From assembly GCA_037128705.1 (NCBI GenBank), contig JBAXVX010000012.1:41211-105210 (forward strand): a DNA stretch of 64,000 nucleotides, read 5' to 3'. Of this stretch, positions 1 to 9,034 are shown piece by piece. The notes beneath the pieces are model-generated. The model was not told the DNA's origin and made no database searches. It worked only from the letters and a program-made list of their open reading frames with translations. Position 1 is the first letter of the stretch. The number at the start of each line of letters is the position of its first letter. Made by a program: the position numbers and the translations under genes. The stretch comes from CAIVAT01 sp037128705. Lineage in GTDB: Bacteria; Bacteroidota; Bacteroidia; Bacteroidales; FEN-979.

Positions 1-287
1 ACAAAGTGAATGTGGGATCAGTAGTACTGGCAGCTTTTTCATCATCGGTTATCTTTTTCGTGATTACCAATTTTTCATCCTGGGTTGCCAGCCCATATTA
101 TCCACAAACATTTGCAGGCCTGACAGAATGCTACATTGCAGGCCTGATGTTTTTCCGTGATGCCACCAACGGTCTTTCATTCTTTTTGAATGATCTCCTT
201 GGAACCACCTTCTTTTCTGCGGTATTCTACGGGTCCTTCTATCTTGTTCAGATGAGGTTCCCTGTTCTGGATCGATCCAGATTTTAA
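1..287 (+). CDS. DUF6580-like membrane protein, C-terminal part (cut by window edge)
   Basis: The frame is open to the left edge (an AAA codon precedes the first GTG), so only the C-terminal ~94 residues are visible. They hold hydrophobic segments and the family-like pattern FFVITNF..W, then YPQTFAGLTECYIAG and FFRD, then a final hydrophobic segment ending FYGSFYLV. This resembles the C-terminus of DUF6580 integral membrane proteins, whose function is unknown. A ~170 bp intergenic region with no gene separates it from mutL. Confidence 0.6.
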   Translation, partial: KVNVGSVVLAAFSSSVIFFVITNFSSWVASPYYPQTFAGLTECYIAGLMFFRDATNGLSFFLNDLLGTTFFSAVFYGSFYLVQMRFPVLDRSRF

Positions 288-458
288 CGGGTAACTCTTT
301 ATTCCTCTTAAGGATAGGAATTGAGTTCTGAGAAACAATAAAAATTCGGCGCGTCATTGAAAATTATTTCGATGGCGCTTCGTTTTATCTGCATCTTCCA
401 TTGTTGGACGATATCCTCGAAAATTTTTGATTTTGAAAATTAGGTACTTAAACTGATC

Positions 459-2309
459 ATGACCGACATCATACGCCTCTTACCGGATTCAGTCGCGAAC
501 CAAATCGCAGCGGGAGAAGTTGTTCAACGGCCGGCCTCCGCAGTAAAAGAATTAATGGAAAACACCATTGATGCCGGTGCTACCGATATTAAACTGATTA
601 TTAAAGAATCCGGCAAATTACTCATCCAGGTTATTGACAACGGGTGCGGTATGTCAGAACGCGATGCCCGCATGTGTTTTGAGCGTCATGCAACATCCAA
701 AATTTCAAAAGCCGACGACCTTCTGGCTATCCGAACCCTGGGATTTCGCGGAGAAGCGCTCGCATCCATCGCCTCAGTCGCACAGGTAGAACTTAAATCA
801 AAAAGGCATGAAGATGAAATCGGAACCTGCATCCTGATTGAAGGCACCGAGTTCAAAAGCCAGGTACCCGTGAATTGTCAGAACGGCACCTCCGTGAGTG
901 TGAAGAACCTGTTTTTCAACGTTCCTGCACGCCGGAATTTTTTAAAATCAAATACGCTTGAATTAAAATATATCATTGAGGAATTTTTCCGCATATCCCT
1001 TGTCAATCCTGACATTGCGTTTACTTTTTATAACCAGGACAAGGTCCTGTTCCAACTCCCCGCGGGAAACCTCAAACAGAGAATAATAAATTTATATGGC
1101 CCGGCATACGCTCAACGGCTGATACCCGTCGAACAACAAACCGAACTTGTCAATATTTCAGGTTTTTTAGGTAAACCCGAATTTGCAAAAAAGACAAGGG
1201 GTGAACAGTATTTCTTCACCAACGGAAGATTTATGAAAAGTCCGTACCTCCATCATGCTGTCGAAAGTGCCTTTAAGGAATTAATCCCGGATGACTCTGT
1301 CCCCTCCTATTTTATTTACATGGAGGTGGACCCGCAAACCATCGATGTCAATATTCATCCGACAAAAACTGAAATTAATTTCCAGGACATTAAAAGCATT
1401 TACGCCATCCTGCACGCGGCAGTTAAGCAATCCATTGGTAAATTCAATGTCTCCCCCACCCTGGATTTCGATGTTGAACAGAGTATTAACATACCATTTT
1501 TTCCTGAAAACCGGCCAATAAAACAACCCACCATCACGATCAACCCCAATTACAACCCGTTTGAAAAAAGAACAGAACCTCAAACAAAGTTCCCATTTTC
1601 ACCACGACAAACTCAATCTGTGCAGGGATGGCAGGATTTTTATTCACCGGCGCCCCCGCCTGCAGAAAAATTTGAGTTTCCTTCTGCCGGCCAGGAGTCA
1701 AAGGTTGATTCACCAAAACATCTGACGGATGAAAATTTTTCAGAACGGAAGAGGAGTTTCCAGGTAGCCAACGCCTACATCATAACCCATACGCAATCAG
1801 GAGTCGTTATCCTTGATCAGCAAAATGCCCACGAACGAATTCTATACGAACGCATCCTGGATCAGAAACGAACCAACGATGTCTCGGTGCAACGCCAATT
1901 GATTCCTCAAACCATCACCCTGAGCCCTGATAATGCTCAACTTTTCCTGGAATGGAAGGATTATTTTACAGAACTTGGATTTGAAATCAATGATTTTGGA
2001 AAGGGATCTTTTGTCATCCATGCAATTCCGGTGAAAGTGGAAGTTGCAGACATCGGGTTATTTATAGAATCTTTGCTTGAATCACTGAAAACACCCGGAA
2101 AAGAGAACAAAATGAACCAAAGTCAGATCCTGGCAAAGACACTGGCTAAAAAACTTGCAGTAAAACGGGGTAAAAGACTCCAGCAACAGGAAATAGACTC
2201 TATTATTGAAAATCTTTTTGCCTGCAGGATTCCCGATGCATCTCCGGATGGGAAACCCACCATGATCATGCTTGCATTTGAGGAGCTTAACAGGAAATTT
2301 AAAATTTAA
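459..2309 (+). CDS. mutL: DNA mismatch repair protein MutL
   Basis: MutL couples mismatch recognition by MutS to strand removal. At 616 aa it is full length. The N-terminal GHKL ATPase (about residues 1-330) shows ENTIDAGAT (from E34), DNGCGM and GFRGEAL. A variable proline-rich linker follows (about 350-420), then the C-terminal dimerisation/endonuclease domain. The endonuclease motif DQHA(X)2E(X)4E appears as DQQNAHERILYE, keeping the D and both E but with H to Q and A to N. The usual ACHSA and CPHGRP metal motifs are also altered, reading AKKLAVKRG and SPDGKP. The start is the ATG at 459. It is the first gene of a tight run with the rhomboid genes. Confidence 0.96.
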   Translation: MTDIIRLLPDSVANQIAAGEVVQRPASAVKELMENTIDAGATDIKLIIKESGKLLIQVIDNGCGMSERDARMCFERHATSKISKADDLLAIRTLGFRGEALASIASVAQVELKSKRHEDEIGTCILIEGTEFKSQVPVNCQNGTSVSVKNLFFNVPARRNFLKSNTLELKYIIEEFFRISLVNPDIAFTFYNQDKVLFQLPAGNLKQRIINLYGPAYAQRLIPVEQQTELVNISGFLGKPEFAKKTRGEQYFFTNGRFMKSPYLHHAVESAFKELIPDDSVPSYFIYMEVDPQTIDVNIHPTKTEINFQDIKSIYAILHAAVKQSIGKFNVSPTLDFDVEQSINIPFFPENRPIKQPTITINPNYNPFEKRTEPQTKFPFSPRQTQSVQGWQDFYSPAPPPAEKFEFPSAGQESKVDSPKHLTDENFSERKRSFQVANAYIITHTQSGVVILDQQNAHERILYERILDQKRTNDVSVQRQLIPQTITLSPDNAQLFLEWKDYFTELGFEINDFGKGSFVIHAIPVKVEVADIGLFIESLLESLKTPGKENKMNQSQILAKTLAKKLAVKRGKRLQQQEIDSIIENLFACRIPDASPDGKPTMIMLAFEELNRKFKI

Positions 2310-2324
2310 TGATCATAATCAATT

Positions 2325-3161
2325 ATGTCTCAGCAATATAGCCCGGCAGGATTCAGCCTGCTTCCTCCAGTTGTAAAAAATCTGCTGATTATCAACGGAT
2401 TATTTTTCCTTGCAACCGTATCCCTGAACTCTGCCTATGGTATTGAGCTGGACAGCATACTGGGATTACACTATTTCCAGTCAGATCTATTCAGTCCATA
2501 CCAGTTTGTCACCTACATGTTTGTGCATGCGAATTTCTCACACGTACTTTTTAACATGTTTGCCCTCTGGATGTTCGGTTACCTCCTCGAGAATGTATGG
2601 GGATCCAAGCGTTTCCTGACCTACTACCTGATTACCGGGATCGGCGCCGCCATGGTTCAGACTTTCGTGAGCTGGCTCGACATCTCCTCCATCCAGGCCG
2701 CTGCACAAACCTATGCTTCAAACCCAACCCTGGATAGCTTTGTGGCCTTTGTCAGGCATTATTACCCCCGTCATTATGATGCTGAAGGGACCATCAGGAA
2801 TTTTATCAGTGAGTGGTCGCTTTCCAGGAACAGCCCTGGCTACATACCACAATCACTGGAATATATCAGCCAGTTAATGAAATTAAGGATGGACATCCCG
2901 ACCGTTGGCGCTTCAGGAGCTGTTTATGGGATACTCCTTGCATTTGGCATGATGTTCCCGAACATGTTGGTTTATGTATATTTTCTTTTTCCCATAAAGG
3001 CCAAATGGATTGTGATCGCCTATGGCGCAATTGAACTTTTCGCCGGAATTTCAAACAATCCCAGTGACAATGTTGCACATTTTGCCCATTTGGGAGGTAT
3101 GATCTTTGGTTTCTTTTTAATTTTATACTACCGTAAACGTCAAGACCATTTTTCAACATGA
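2325..3161 (+). CDS. Rhomboid family intramembrane serine protease
   Basis: Rhomboids cut transmembrane substrates inside the membrane. This 278-residue protein has about six hydrophobic segments. It has the L1-loop-like HANFSHVLFNMFALWMFG, the catalytic GASG with Ser197, and AHLGG with His255, so the Ser/His dyad is complete. About 60 hydrophilic residues (roughly 125-185) are inserted before the catalytic serine helix. It lies 15 bp after mutL, and its stop codon overlaps the ATG of a second rhomboid gene (ATGA). The natural substrate cannot be deduced. Confidence 0.93.
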   Translation: MSQQYSPAGFSLLPPVVKNLLIINGLFFLATVSLNSAYGIELDSILGLHYFQSDLFSPYQFVTYMFVHANFSHVLFNMFALWMFGYLLENVWGSKRFLTYYLITGIGAAMVQTFVSWLDISSIQAAAQTYASNPTLDSFVAFVRHYYPRHYDAEGTIRNFISEWSLSRNSPGYIPQSLEYISQLMKLRMDIPTVGASGAVYGILLAFGMMFPNMLVYVYFLFPIKAKWIVIAYGAIELFAGISNNPSDNVAHFAHLGGMIFGFFLILYYRKRQDHFST

Positions 3162-4093
3162 TGAACTACAATTACCGGCAACCATCAAACCCGCTTGAGG
3201 AATTCAGGAAATTCTTCAGGCAGGGATCAAGTTTGTCCGTGTTGATACTGATCAATGTTGTTGTGTGGGTCTTTATCCAGGCGCTCAGGGTCATCTTATT
3301 CATTTATAATAACCCCGACAGTGAGGCAGCCGGCACGCTTGTACTTCATGCACTGGCGATTCCTGCAAATGTTCCAGCAATAATGGCCAGGCCGTGGACA
3401 GTCCTGACCTATATGTTTTTGCATATTGATATCTGGCACCTTCTTTTTAACATGATCTGGCTCTACTGGTTCGGAAAAATTTTCCTTGAGTTTTTACCCT
3501 CCAGGCATTTGATTTTCGTTTATCTGACGGGTGGGTTTGCAGGTGCGCTCGTTTATGTTGCTGCTTTTAACACCTTCCCGGTTTTTGGGGCCATACTTCC
3601 TGTTTCCTTTGCACTGGGGGCCTCCGCCTCTGTGATGGCTATCGTAACAGCAATCTCCTTCTATGTGCCCGATTATACCATCCAGCTTTTCCTGGTAGGG
3701 AAGATCAGGATTCTCTACCTCGCGATCATTTTGTTTGTTTTTGATTTCTTTATGATCCCGTCAGGCAATGCAGGAGGTCACCTTGCCCATATTGGCGGTG
3801 CCTTGTTCGGGGTGATTTTCAGCCAGGTGGTCCATCTTTCGAAAAATTCATTTAAGACCGGTGATTCATCATCATTTCTAAACAGTTTCTTTGACAAATT
3901 TCGGAGAAAAAATAAGCCATTTCAAAGCCGGCCAGATTATTCCAGGCCTGTCTCCGATGATGACTACAACCGGAATAAAAAGGCTAGTCAGGATAAAGTC
4001 GATGACATTCTTGAGAAAATTTCAAAAGGAGGTTATGACAGCCTGACCAAGGAAGAAAAGGAGTTTTTATTCAGGACATCCAACAAGCGATGA
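3158..4093 (+). CDS. Rhomboid family protein, second copy with C-terminal tail
   Basis: A second rhomboid, 311 aa, starts at the ATGA overlap with the previous gene. Membrane segments fill about residues 20-235. The L1-like motif is HIDIWHLLFNMIWLYWFGK and the catalytic His is in GGHLAHIGG. The catalytic serine motif reads GASAS rather than GxSG, so the Gly after Ser is Ala. This variant may be active but should be checked. A charged cytoplasmic tail of ~75 residues rich in Arg, Lys and Asp follows the last helix. Tandem rhomboids after mutL suggest co-expression, but no function in mismatch repair is implied. Confidence 0.88.
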   Translation: MMNYNYRQPSNPLEEFRKFFRQGSSLSVLILINVVVWVFIQALRVILFIYNNPDSEAAGTLVLHALAIPANVPAIMARPWTVLTYMFLHIDIWHLLFNMIWLYWFGKIFLEFLPSRHLIFVYLTGGFAGALVYVAAFNTFPVFGAILPVSFALGASASVMAIVTAISFYVPDYTIQLFLVGKIRILYLAIILFVFDFFMIPSGNAGGHLAHIGGALFGVIFSQVVHLSKNSFKTGDSSSFLNSFFDKFRRKNKPFQSRPDYSRPVSDDDYNRNKKASQDKVDDILEKISKGGYDSLTKEEKEFLFRTSNKR

Positions 4094-4109
4094 TCTAACA
4101 TGGGGTTTA

Positions 4110-5225
4110 ATGAAAGTGGGTCGATCTTTTTTAGCTAAGTTCCTGTTATCGATAAATATTTTGGCAGTGATAGGCTTATTTGCCTCCTACGGTGCCAGCT
4201 ATATCAGTCCTGATAAATTTTGGGTGTTTGGTTTGTTCGGACTGGCCTATCCCCTTTTTCTGATTATCAATGCCATATTTGTACTGGTTTGGCTGATGCT
4301 TTGGAAACGATTTGCCTTTATTTCCCTTATTGCAATCCTGCTCGGATGGAACAGCCTTCTCTCCCTATTTCCCGTTCGTATTACTCAACCGGTAATCCCT
4401 GCCGGACTGGCGCTTAAAGTGGTTAGTTTTAACGTTCATCACTTTTATGGAAACCAGCGTGCCGAAAGCATACCAGAAACAAGAGGTAAAATCACCAATT
4501 TTCTTGCAGAAGAAGGGGCAGACATCATTTGTATCCAGGAATTCTTTGCCATTGGGGATACCTTTTCCAAAACCTTCGACAGATTTGCGAAATCGATCCG
4601 GATGGATCATTATGCCTTTAAAAATTATAAGACCTTTTATAATAAACGAAAGATTGTTGCCATTGCCTCGTTTTCAAAATATCCAATTGTAAATACCGGC
4701 TGTTTTCAGCTTCAGGACCGGCTGTTATTTTCAATTTATTCTGATATAGTCATTAAAGGAGATACAATCCGGGTATTCAACCTCCACCTGGAATCGATCC
4801 GGTTTGGGAATGATGACTATTCGTTCTATGCCCAGTTTACCGAGCCGGCCAAAGAGACAGCACCACTCAGTGAAGGATCCAAACGCATGTTGTCAAAACT
4901 CCGGAGATCGTTTATCCTGAGGTCGAAACAGGTTCAGATGATTGCATCCCATATTGCAGATTGTCCATATCCGGTAATACTTGCAGGAGATTTCAATGAT
5001 ACACCTTCATCCTACACCTACCATCAATTGACCTCAGGTCTGTTTGATACCTACAGAGAGGTTGGCAAAGTGTTTTTTGAAGGAACCTATTCCGGAAAGC
5101 TGCCCTCTTTCAGAATTGATTATATACTTCATTCAAAGGAATTTAAACCATTGGTATATAAGAAAATAGAGGTTGACCTCTCTGATCATTATCCGATTAC
5201 CACAACGTTGATTTTAAACCCCTAA
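4110..5225 (+). CDS. Membrane-anchored endonuclease/exonuclease/phosphatase (EEP) family protein
   Basis: Three hydrophobic segments (about residues 9-30, 38-65 and 68-90) anchor a C-terminal EEP domain (103-370). The domain shows SFNVHHF, an acidic IICIQEF metal-binding strand, HLES, AGDFNDTPSS (about residue 290) and the terminal SDHYP, which is the usual catalytic set of the DNase I-like fold. Members act on phosphodiester or phosphomonoester bonds in nucleic acids, lipids or sugars. With the active domain probably periplasmic, a phospholipid or secreted substrate is possible, but this is inference. It follows the rhomboid gene by 16 bp. Confidence 0.87.
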   Translation: MKVGRSFLAKFLLSINILAVIGLFASYGASYISPDKFWVFGLFGLAYPLFLIINAIFVLVWLMLWKRFAFISLIAILLGWNSLLSLFPVRITQPVIPAGLALKVVSFNVHHFYGNQRAESIPETRGKITNFLAEEGADIICIQEFFAIGDTFSKTFDRFAKSIRMDHYAFKNYKTFYNKRKIVAIASFSKYPIVNTGCFQLQDRLLFSIYSDIVIKGDTIRVFNLHLESIRFGNDDYSFYAQFTEPAKETAPLSEGSKRMLSKLRRSFILRSKQVQMIASHIADCPYPVILAGDFNDTPSSYTYHQLTSGLFDTYREVGKVFFEGTYSGKLPSFRIDYILHSKEFKPLVYKKIEVDLSDHYPITTTLILNP

Positions 5226-5236
5226 AACTTCCGCCG

Positions 5237-7276
5237 GTGGATTTTAAACTCACATCCGAATTTATTCCTACCGGAGATCAGCCGGAGGCCATAAAACAAC
5301 TCGTTGAAGGCATTCAGCGCGGTGATCCGTCTCAGGTTCTGCATGGTGTGACTGGTTCAGGGAAGACCTTTACAATTGCCAACGTGATCCAGCAGGTTCA
5401 GAAACCCACCCTTGTTTTCAGCCACAACAAAACACTGGCAGCCCAGTTGTACGGTGAGTTTAAGCAGTTTTTTCCTGAAAACGCGGTTGAATTTTTTGTT
5501 TCGTATTATGATTATTACCAGCCCGAGGCCTTTATCCCGGTAACCAATACCTATATTGAAAAAGATCTTTCAATCAATGAAGAGATTGAAAAACTCAGAT
5601 TGAGCGCCTCTTCAGCCCTTTTATCAGGCAGACGCGATATCATCGTCGTCTCCTCGGTCTCCTGTATCTATGGGATTGGGAACCCTGATGATTTCAACCA
5701 GAATGTAATTCGTCTGAAAACCGGAGACCAGGTTGGCCGGAAAAAACTGCTGCAGTCCCTGGTCAATAGTCTCTACGCAAGAACAGAAGGAGATTTTACA
5801 CGCGGGCGGTTTAGGGTAAAGGGAGATTCAGTCGATATCTTCCCTGCTTATCTTGACATCGCCTACCGGGTCATTTTCATAGGGAACGAGGTGGAGGTTA
5901 TGGAATCATTCGATCCTTTAACCGGACGAAAAATTGAGTCCATGGAATTAATGACCCTTTACCCGGCCAATATTTTCGTCACTTCCCAGGATAAAATGAG
6001 GGAAGCCCTGGTTGAAATCCAGGATGACATGATTAAGCAGTGTGCCTATTTCAGGGAAAACGGGAAGGAAATGGAAGCAAAGCGGCTCGAGGACAGGGTA
6101 AGTTATGACATCGAAATGATGCGTGAACTTGGCTACTGCTCAGGCATTGAAAACTATTCCAGGTATTTTGACGGCAGAACCTCAGGTTCGCGCCCATTCT
6201 GCCTGCTTGATTTTTTTCCTGATGATTTCCTGATGGTAATCGATGAAAGCCATGTTACCGTTCCCCAGGTCAGGGCCATGTATGGAGGGGATCGTTCACG
6301 CAAGCAAACCCTGGTAGAATACGGGTTCAGGCTTCCATCGGCGATGGATAACCGGCCTTTGAAATTCGAGGAATTCTGGACCATAGTCAGCCAGACAATC
6401 TATGTCAGCGCAACTCCTGCCGATTTTGAACTCCAGGAATGCGAAGGGGTGATGGTTGAGCAGGTAATTCGTCCGACAGGTTTGCTTGATCCCTACACTG
6501 AAGTCAGGCCAAGTTTAAGGCAGATTGATGATCTCCAGGAGGAGATTGACCAGCGCATAAAAAAGAATGAACGGACCCTGGTGACTACCCTTACGAAACG
6601 AATGGCGGAAGAACTTACAAACTATTTTACCAGGGTTGGCATCCGGTGCAGGTATATCCACGCGGATGTAGATACGCTTGAACGGGTAGAAATATTAAGG
6701 GATCTTCGGCTTGGGACATTTGACGTTCTGGTCGGGGTAAACCTGTTACGCGAAGGTCTCGACCTCCCTGAAGTTTCACTGGTAGCCATCCTTGATGCCG
6801 ATAAGGAAGGTTTTCTGCGCTCTGAAAGGTCCCTGACCCAGACTGCGGGGCGGGCTGCCCGGAATATTAACAGCAGGGTAATCATGTATGCCGATAAAGT
6901 CACCGAGTCGATGAAACGGATGATGAACGAAACAAACCGCCGGAGAGAAAAGCAGATCGCCTACAATTCATTGAATAATATAACCCCGACACAGATCACC
7001 AAAAGCAACCGTGAAATTCTGGGTCAGACGACAGTCGCTGACGGTAAATCAAAAATACCTTCTGCCTATATTGAAAAAGAGTATTCAGATATCGCAGCCG
7101 ACCCGATAATTCAGTACCTTTCGAAGGAAAAACTGCAGAAATTAGTTGGCAAAAACAGGAAAGCGATGGAGGATGCCGTAAAAAGCCTGGATTTTCTGGA
7201 AGCAGCCCGGCTTCGGGATGAACTTAAATCATTGACTAAAATGCTTGAAGGACTGTCAATTAAGGATAATCAGTGA
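5237..7276 (+). CDS. uvrB: UvrABC excinuclease subunit B
   Basis: UvrB is the damage-verifying helicase-like subunit of nucleotide excision repair. At 679 aa it is full length. Walker A is GVTGSGKT (37-44), followed by the YYDYYQPEAFIP beta-hairpin region, the DESHV motif, helicase motifs V and VI (GVNLLREGLDLPEV, TQTAGRAARN) and a C-terminal UVR coiled coil (about 632-667) that binds UvrC/UvrA. The start is a GTG at 5237, 11 bp after the previous stop, and it leaves the N-terminus at the normal length. Its place behind mutL makes this a small DNA-repair-containing operon. Confidence 0.97.
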   Translation: MDFKLTSEFIPTGDQPEAIKQLVEGIQRGDPSQVLHGVTGSGKTFTIANVIQQVQKPTLVFSHNKTLAAQLYGEFKQFFPENAVEFFVSYYDYYQPEAFIPVTNTYIEKDLSINEEIEKLRLSASSALLSGRRDIIVVSSVSCIYGIGNPDDFNQNVIRLKTGDQVGRKKLLQSLVNSLYARTEGDFTRGRFRVKGDSVDIFPAYLDIAYRVIFIGNEVEVMESFDPLTGRKIESMELMTLYPANIFVTSQDKMREALVEIQDDMIKQCAYFRENGKEMEAKRLEDRVSYDIEMMRELGYCSGIENYSRYFDGRTSGSRPFCLLDFFPDDFLMVIDESHVTVPQVRAMYGGDRSRKQTLVEYGFRLPSAMDNRPLKFEEFWTIVSQTIYVSATPADFELQECEGVMVEQVIRPTGLLDPYTEVRPSLRQIDDLQEEIDQRIKKNERTLVTTLTKRMAEELTNYFTRVGIRCRYIHADVDTLERVEILRDLRLGTFDVLVGVNLLREGLDLPEVSLVAILDADKEGFLRSERSLTQTAGRAARNINSRVIMYADKVTESMKRMMNETNRRREKQIAYNSLNNITPTQITKSNREILGQTTVADGKSKIPSAYIEKEYSDIAADPIIQYLSKEKLQKLVGKNRKAMEDAVKSLDFLEAARLRDELKSLTKMLEGLSIKDNQ

Positions 7277-7343
7277 TGTTCCTTACGTAAATAACTTTTA
7301 TCCTTTGTTAATATCTTCTTTCTGCATTTCATACATATTTGAA

Positions 7344-7351
7344 TATATTTG
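7344..7351 (+). promoter_or_regulatory. Bacteroidota -7 box in front of the response regulator
   Basis: TATATTTG matches TAnnTTTG, the -7 element of Bacteroidota primary-sigma promoters, about 19 bp before the ATG at 7370. No good TTG lies at the normal -33 distance. It is a plausible start of transcription for the polysaccharide block. Confidence 0.5.
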
Positions 7352-7369
7352 CTTACCAAAATAAGATTC

Positions 7370-7768
7370 ATGAAGAAAAAGATACTCGCAATTGATGATG
7401 AAAAGAGTATCCGGTTTATCATCGAAAATACGTTTAATAAGGATTTCGAAGTTACTTCGATCAGTAACGGCATGGATGCCTTATTTTATTTGCAGACCGG
7501 AAATCTGCCGGATGTAATTATTTGTGATGTTGAAATGCCTGTTTTAAATGGCTTTGAATTTATCAGAAGGATTCGTGAAAGTGGCTTCTTTGATGAGATT
7601 CCATTGATTATGCTTTCCGGGAAAGAAGAAAGTGCCGACAAGATCAAATGCTTTGAAATGGGGGCCGATGATTATGTTCTTAAACCATTTAACCCCAAAG
7701 AACTCATAGCAAGAATCAAACGCCGGCTGGAATTTAAGGAATTATACTCGCAACGCAGAGGGAACTAG
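7370..7768 (+). CDS. Single-domain response regulator
   Basis: A 132-residue stand-alone receiver domain. It has the acidic pocket DDE (D9, D10), phospho-acceptor Asp53 in ICDVEMP, the Ser switch in MLSGKEES and the conserved Lys in YVLKPF, so it should be phosphorylatable. There is no output domain, so it works by protein contact like CheY. The ATG at 7370 is preferred over an in-frame TTG at 7349, which sits inside the promoter box. It lies 6 bp before the pseudo-receiver/sugar-transferase gene and opens the polysaccharide block. The hybrid kinases at the far end of the block are candidate partners. Confidence 0.92.
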   Translation: MKKKILAIDDEKSIRFIIENTFNKDFEVTSISNGMDALFYLQTGNLPDVIICDVEMPVLNGFEFIRRIRESGFFDEIPLIMLSGKEESADKIKCFEMGADDYVLKPFNPKELIARIKRRLEFKELYSQRRGN

Positions 7769-7774
7769 TGTTTT

Positions 7775-9007
7775 ATGGATGAAGCTTCAGTCACACCTTT
7801 GAAAATTCTTTATATTGGCAATGATCAGAAAACCATTGATCTATTCCAGAAAAGCGATTTATTTGACGTTACTCAGCTCCCGAACGGGCTTGCCTCACTT
7901 TATTTTTTAACAAACAGTAATTTCAATCTTTTTGACCTGGATCAGGATACCCGGTTTGAAAAGGTGTATCAGCAAACGCATGCGATTGATGCAATCCTAT
8001 GCGAATTTATCCTGCCGGGAATAAATGGCTTATCCTTCTATCGCAAGCTTAAACTGAACAAGGTCTATCAGAAAACTCCATTTATCATCATTTCCCTGGT
8101 CCGGGATGAAGGGATCAAAATGGAGTCATTTAATATGGGCATCGATGATTTTTATCATAAAGAATTAAATCTCTTCAATATCCATAGCCGTATTCTTTTT
8201 CTGAAAAAGTTTAAGACCGAATATGTCCCCAAGCCCATGTCGCTTCAGGATGAAAACATGACGCCGTATAAGACTCCATTGCCAAAACGCATTTTCGATG
8301 TAACCCTTGCTTTATTGGCTCTGTTGATTTTATCCCCAATTATGCTACTGACTGTTATTGCCATTTTAACTGAGTCCCGTGGCAAGGTCTATTATATAGC
8401 CAAACGGGTAGGTGCCAATTATAGAATATTCGATTTCTACAAGTTCAGATCCATGTATCCTGATGCAGATGCCCGCATTAAAGATGTGGCTCACCTGAAC
8501 CAATATATTGGCGAATCGGTTGAGGCTACCTGTTCGGAATGTGATAAACTAGCTGCAGGTCAAACCTGTTCACCCATCGTATATTATGATGGTGAAGAAA
8601 TCTGCGAGCGCCTTGCAAATAGAAAACGCAGCGCAAAAAAAGCATTTCTGAAAATCAAGGATGATCCAAGAATAACCCGGGTCGGCAGATTTATAAGGAT
8701 GGCCAGTATTGATGAATTGCCGCAACTCTTTAACATCATTAAAGGAGATATGTCGATTGTGGGGAACCGCCCGTTGCCAATGAATGAAGCAGAAGCACTG
8801 ACGAAAAAAAAATGGAGCCGACGCTTCAGGGCTGCATCAGGTTTAACCGGCCTGTGGCAAGTTGAAAAACGTGGCAAAAAGGGAACCATGTCTGAAGAAG
8901 AAAGATTTGCCCTGGATAATTATTATGCTGAACACAATTCTTTCTGGGGTGATATAAAATTGATCATCCGAACCTTTGCAGTATTCATTCAAAAAGAAAA
9001 TGTCTAA
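7775..9007 (+). CDS. Pseudo-receiver domain fused to polyprenyl-phosphate sugar transferase
   Basis: This is probably the initiating enzyme of the polysaccharide block, moving a sugar-1-phosphate from a nucleotide sugar to undecaprenyl phosphate. Residues ~8-140 look like a receiver domain, but the phospho-acceptor position is Glu77 (CEFILPGING) and the N-terminal acidic pair is replaced by GND. A hydrophobic helix (~172-195) leads into the sugar-transferase domain, with KRIFD, YKFRSM, DPRITRVGRFIR, SIDELPQL, GNRPLP and SGLTGLWQV. About 50 extra residues (~235-290) interrupt it and carry Cys253, Cys256, Cys265 and Cys277. The receiver-plus-transferase architecture is uncommon. The sugar is unknown. 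Confidence 0.9.
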   Translation: MDEASVTPLKILYIGNDQKTIDLFQKSDLFDVTQLPNGLASLYFLTNSNFNLFDLDQDTRFEKVYQQTHAIDAILCEFILPGINGLSFYRKLKLNKVYQKTPFIIISLVRDEGIKMESFNMGIDDFYHKELNLFNIHSRILFLKKFKTEYVPKPMSLQDENMTPYKTPLPKRIFDVTLALLALLILSPIMLLTVIAILTESRGKVYYIAKRVGANYRIFDFYKFRSMYPDADARIKDVAHLNQYIGESVEATCSECDKLAAGQTCSPIVYYDGEEICERLANRKRSAKKAFLKIKDDPRITRVGRFIRMASIDELPQLFNIIKGDMSIVGNRPLPMNEAEALTKKKWSRRFRAASGLTGLWQVEKRGKKGTMSEEERFALDNYYAEHNSFWGDIKLIIRTFAVFIQKENV

Positions 9008-9034
9008 GAACCCGATAAACAGCAATAAGTGGAT

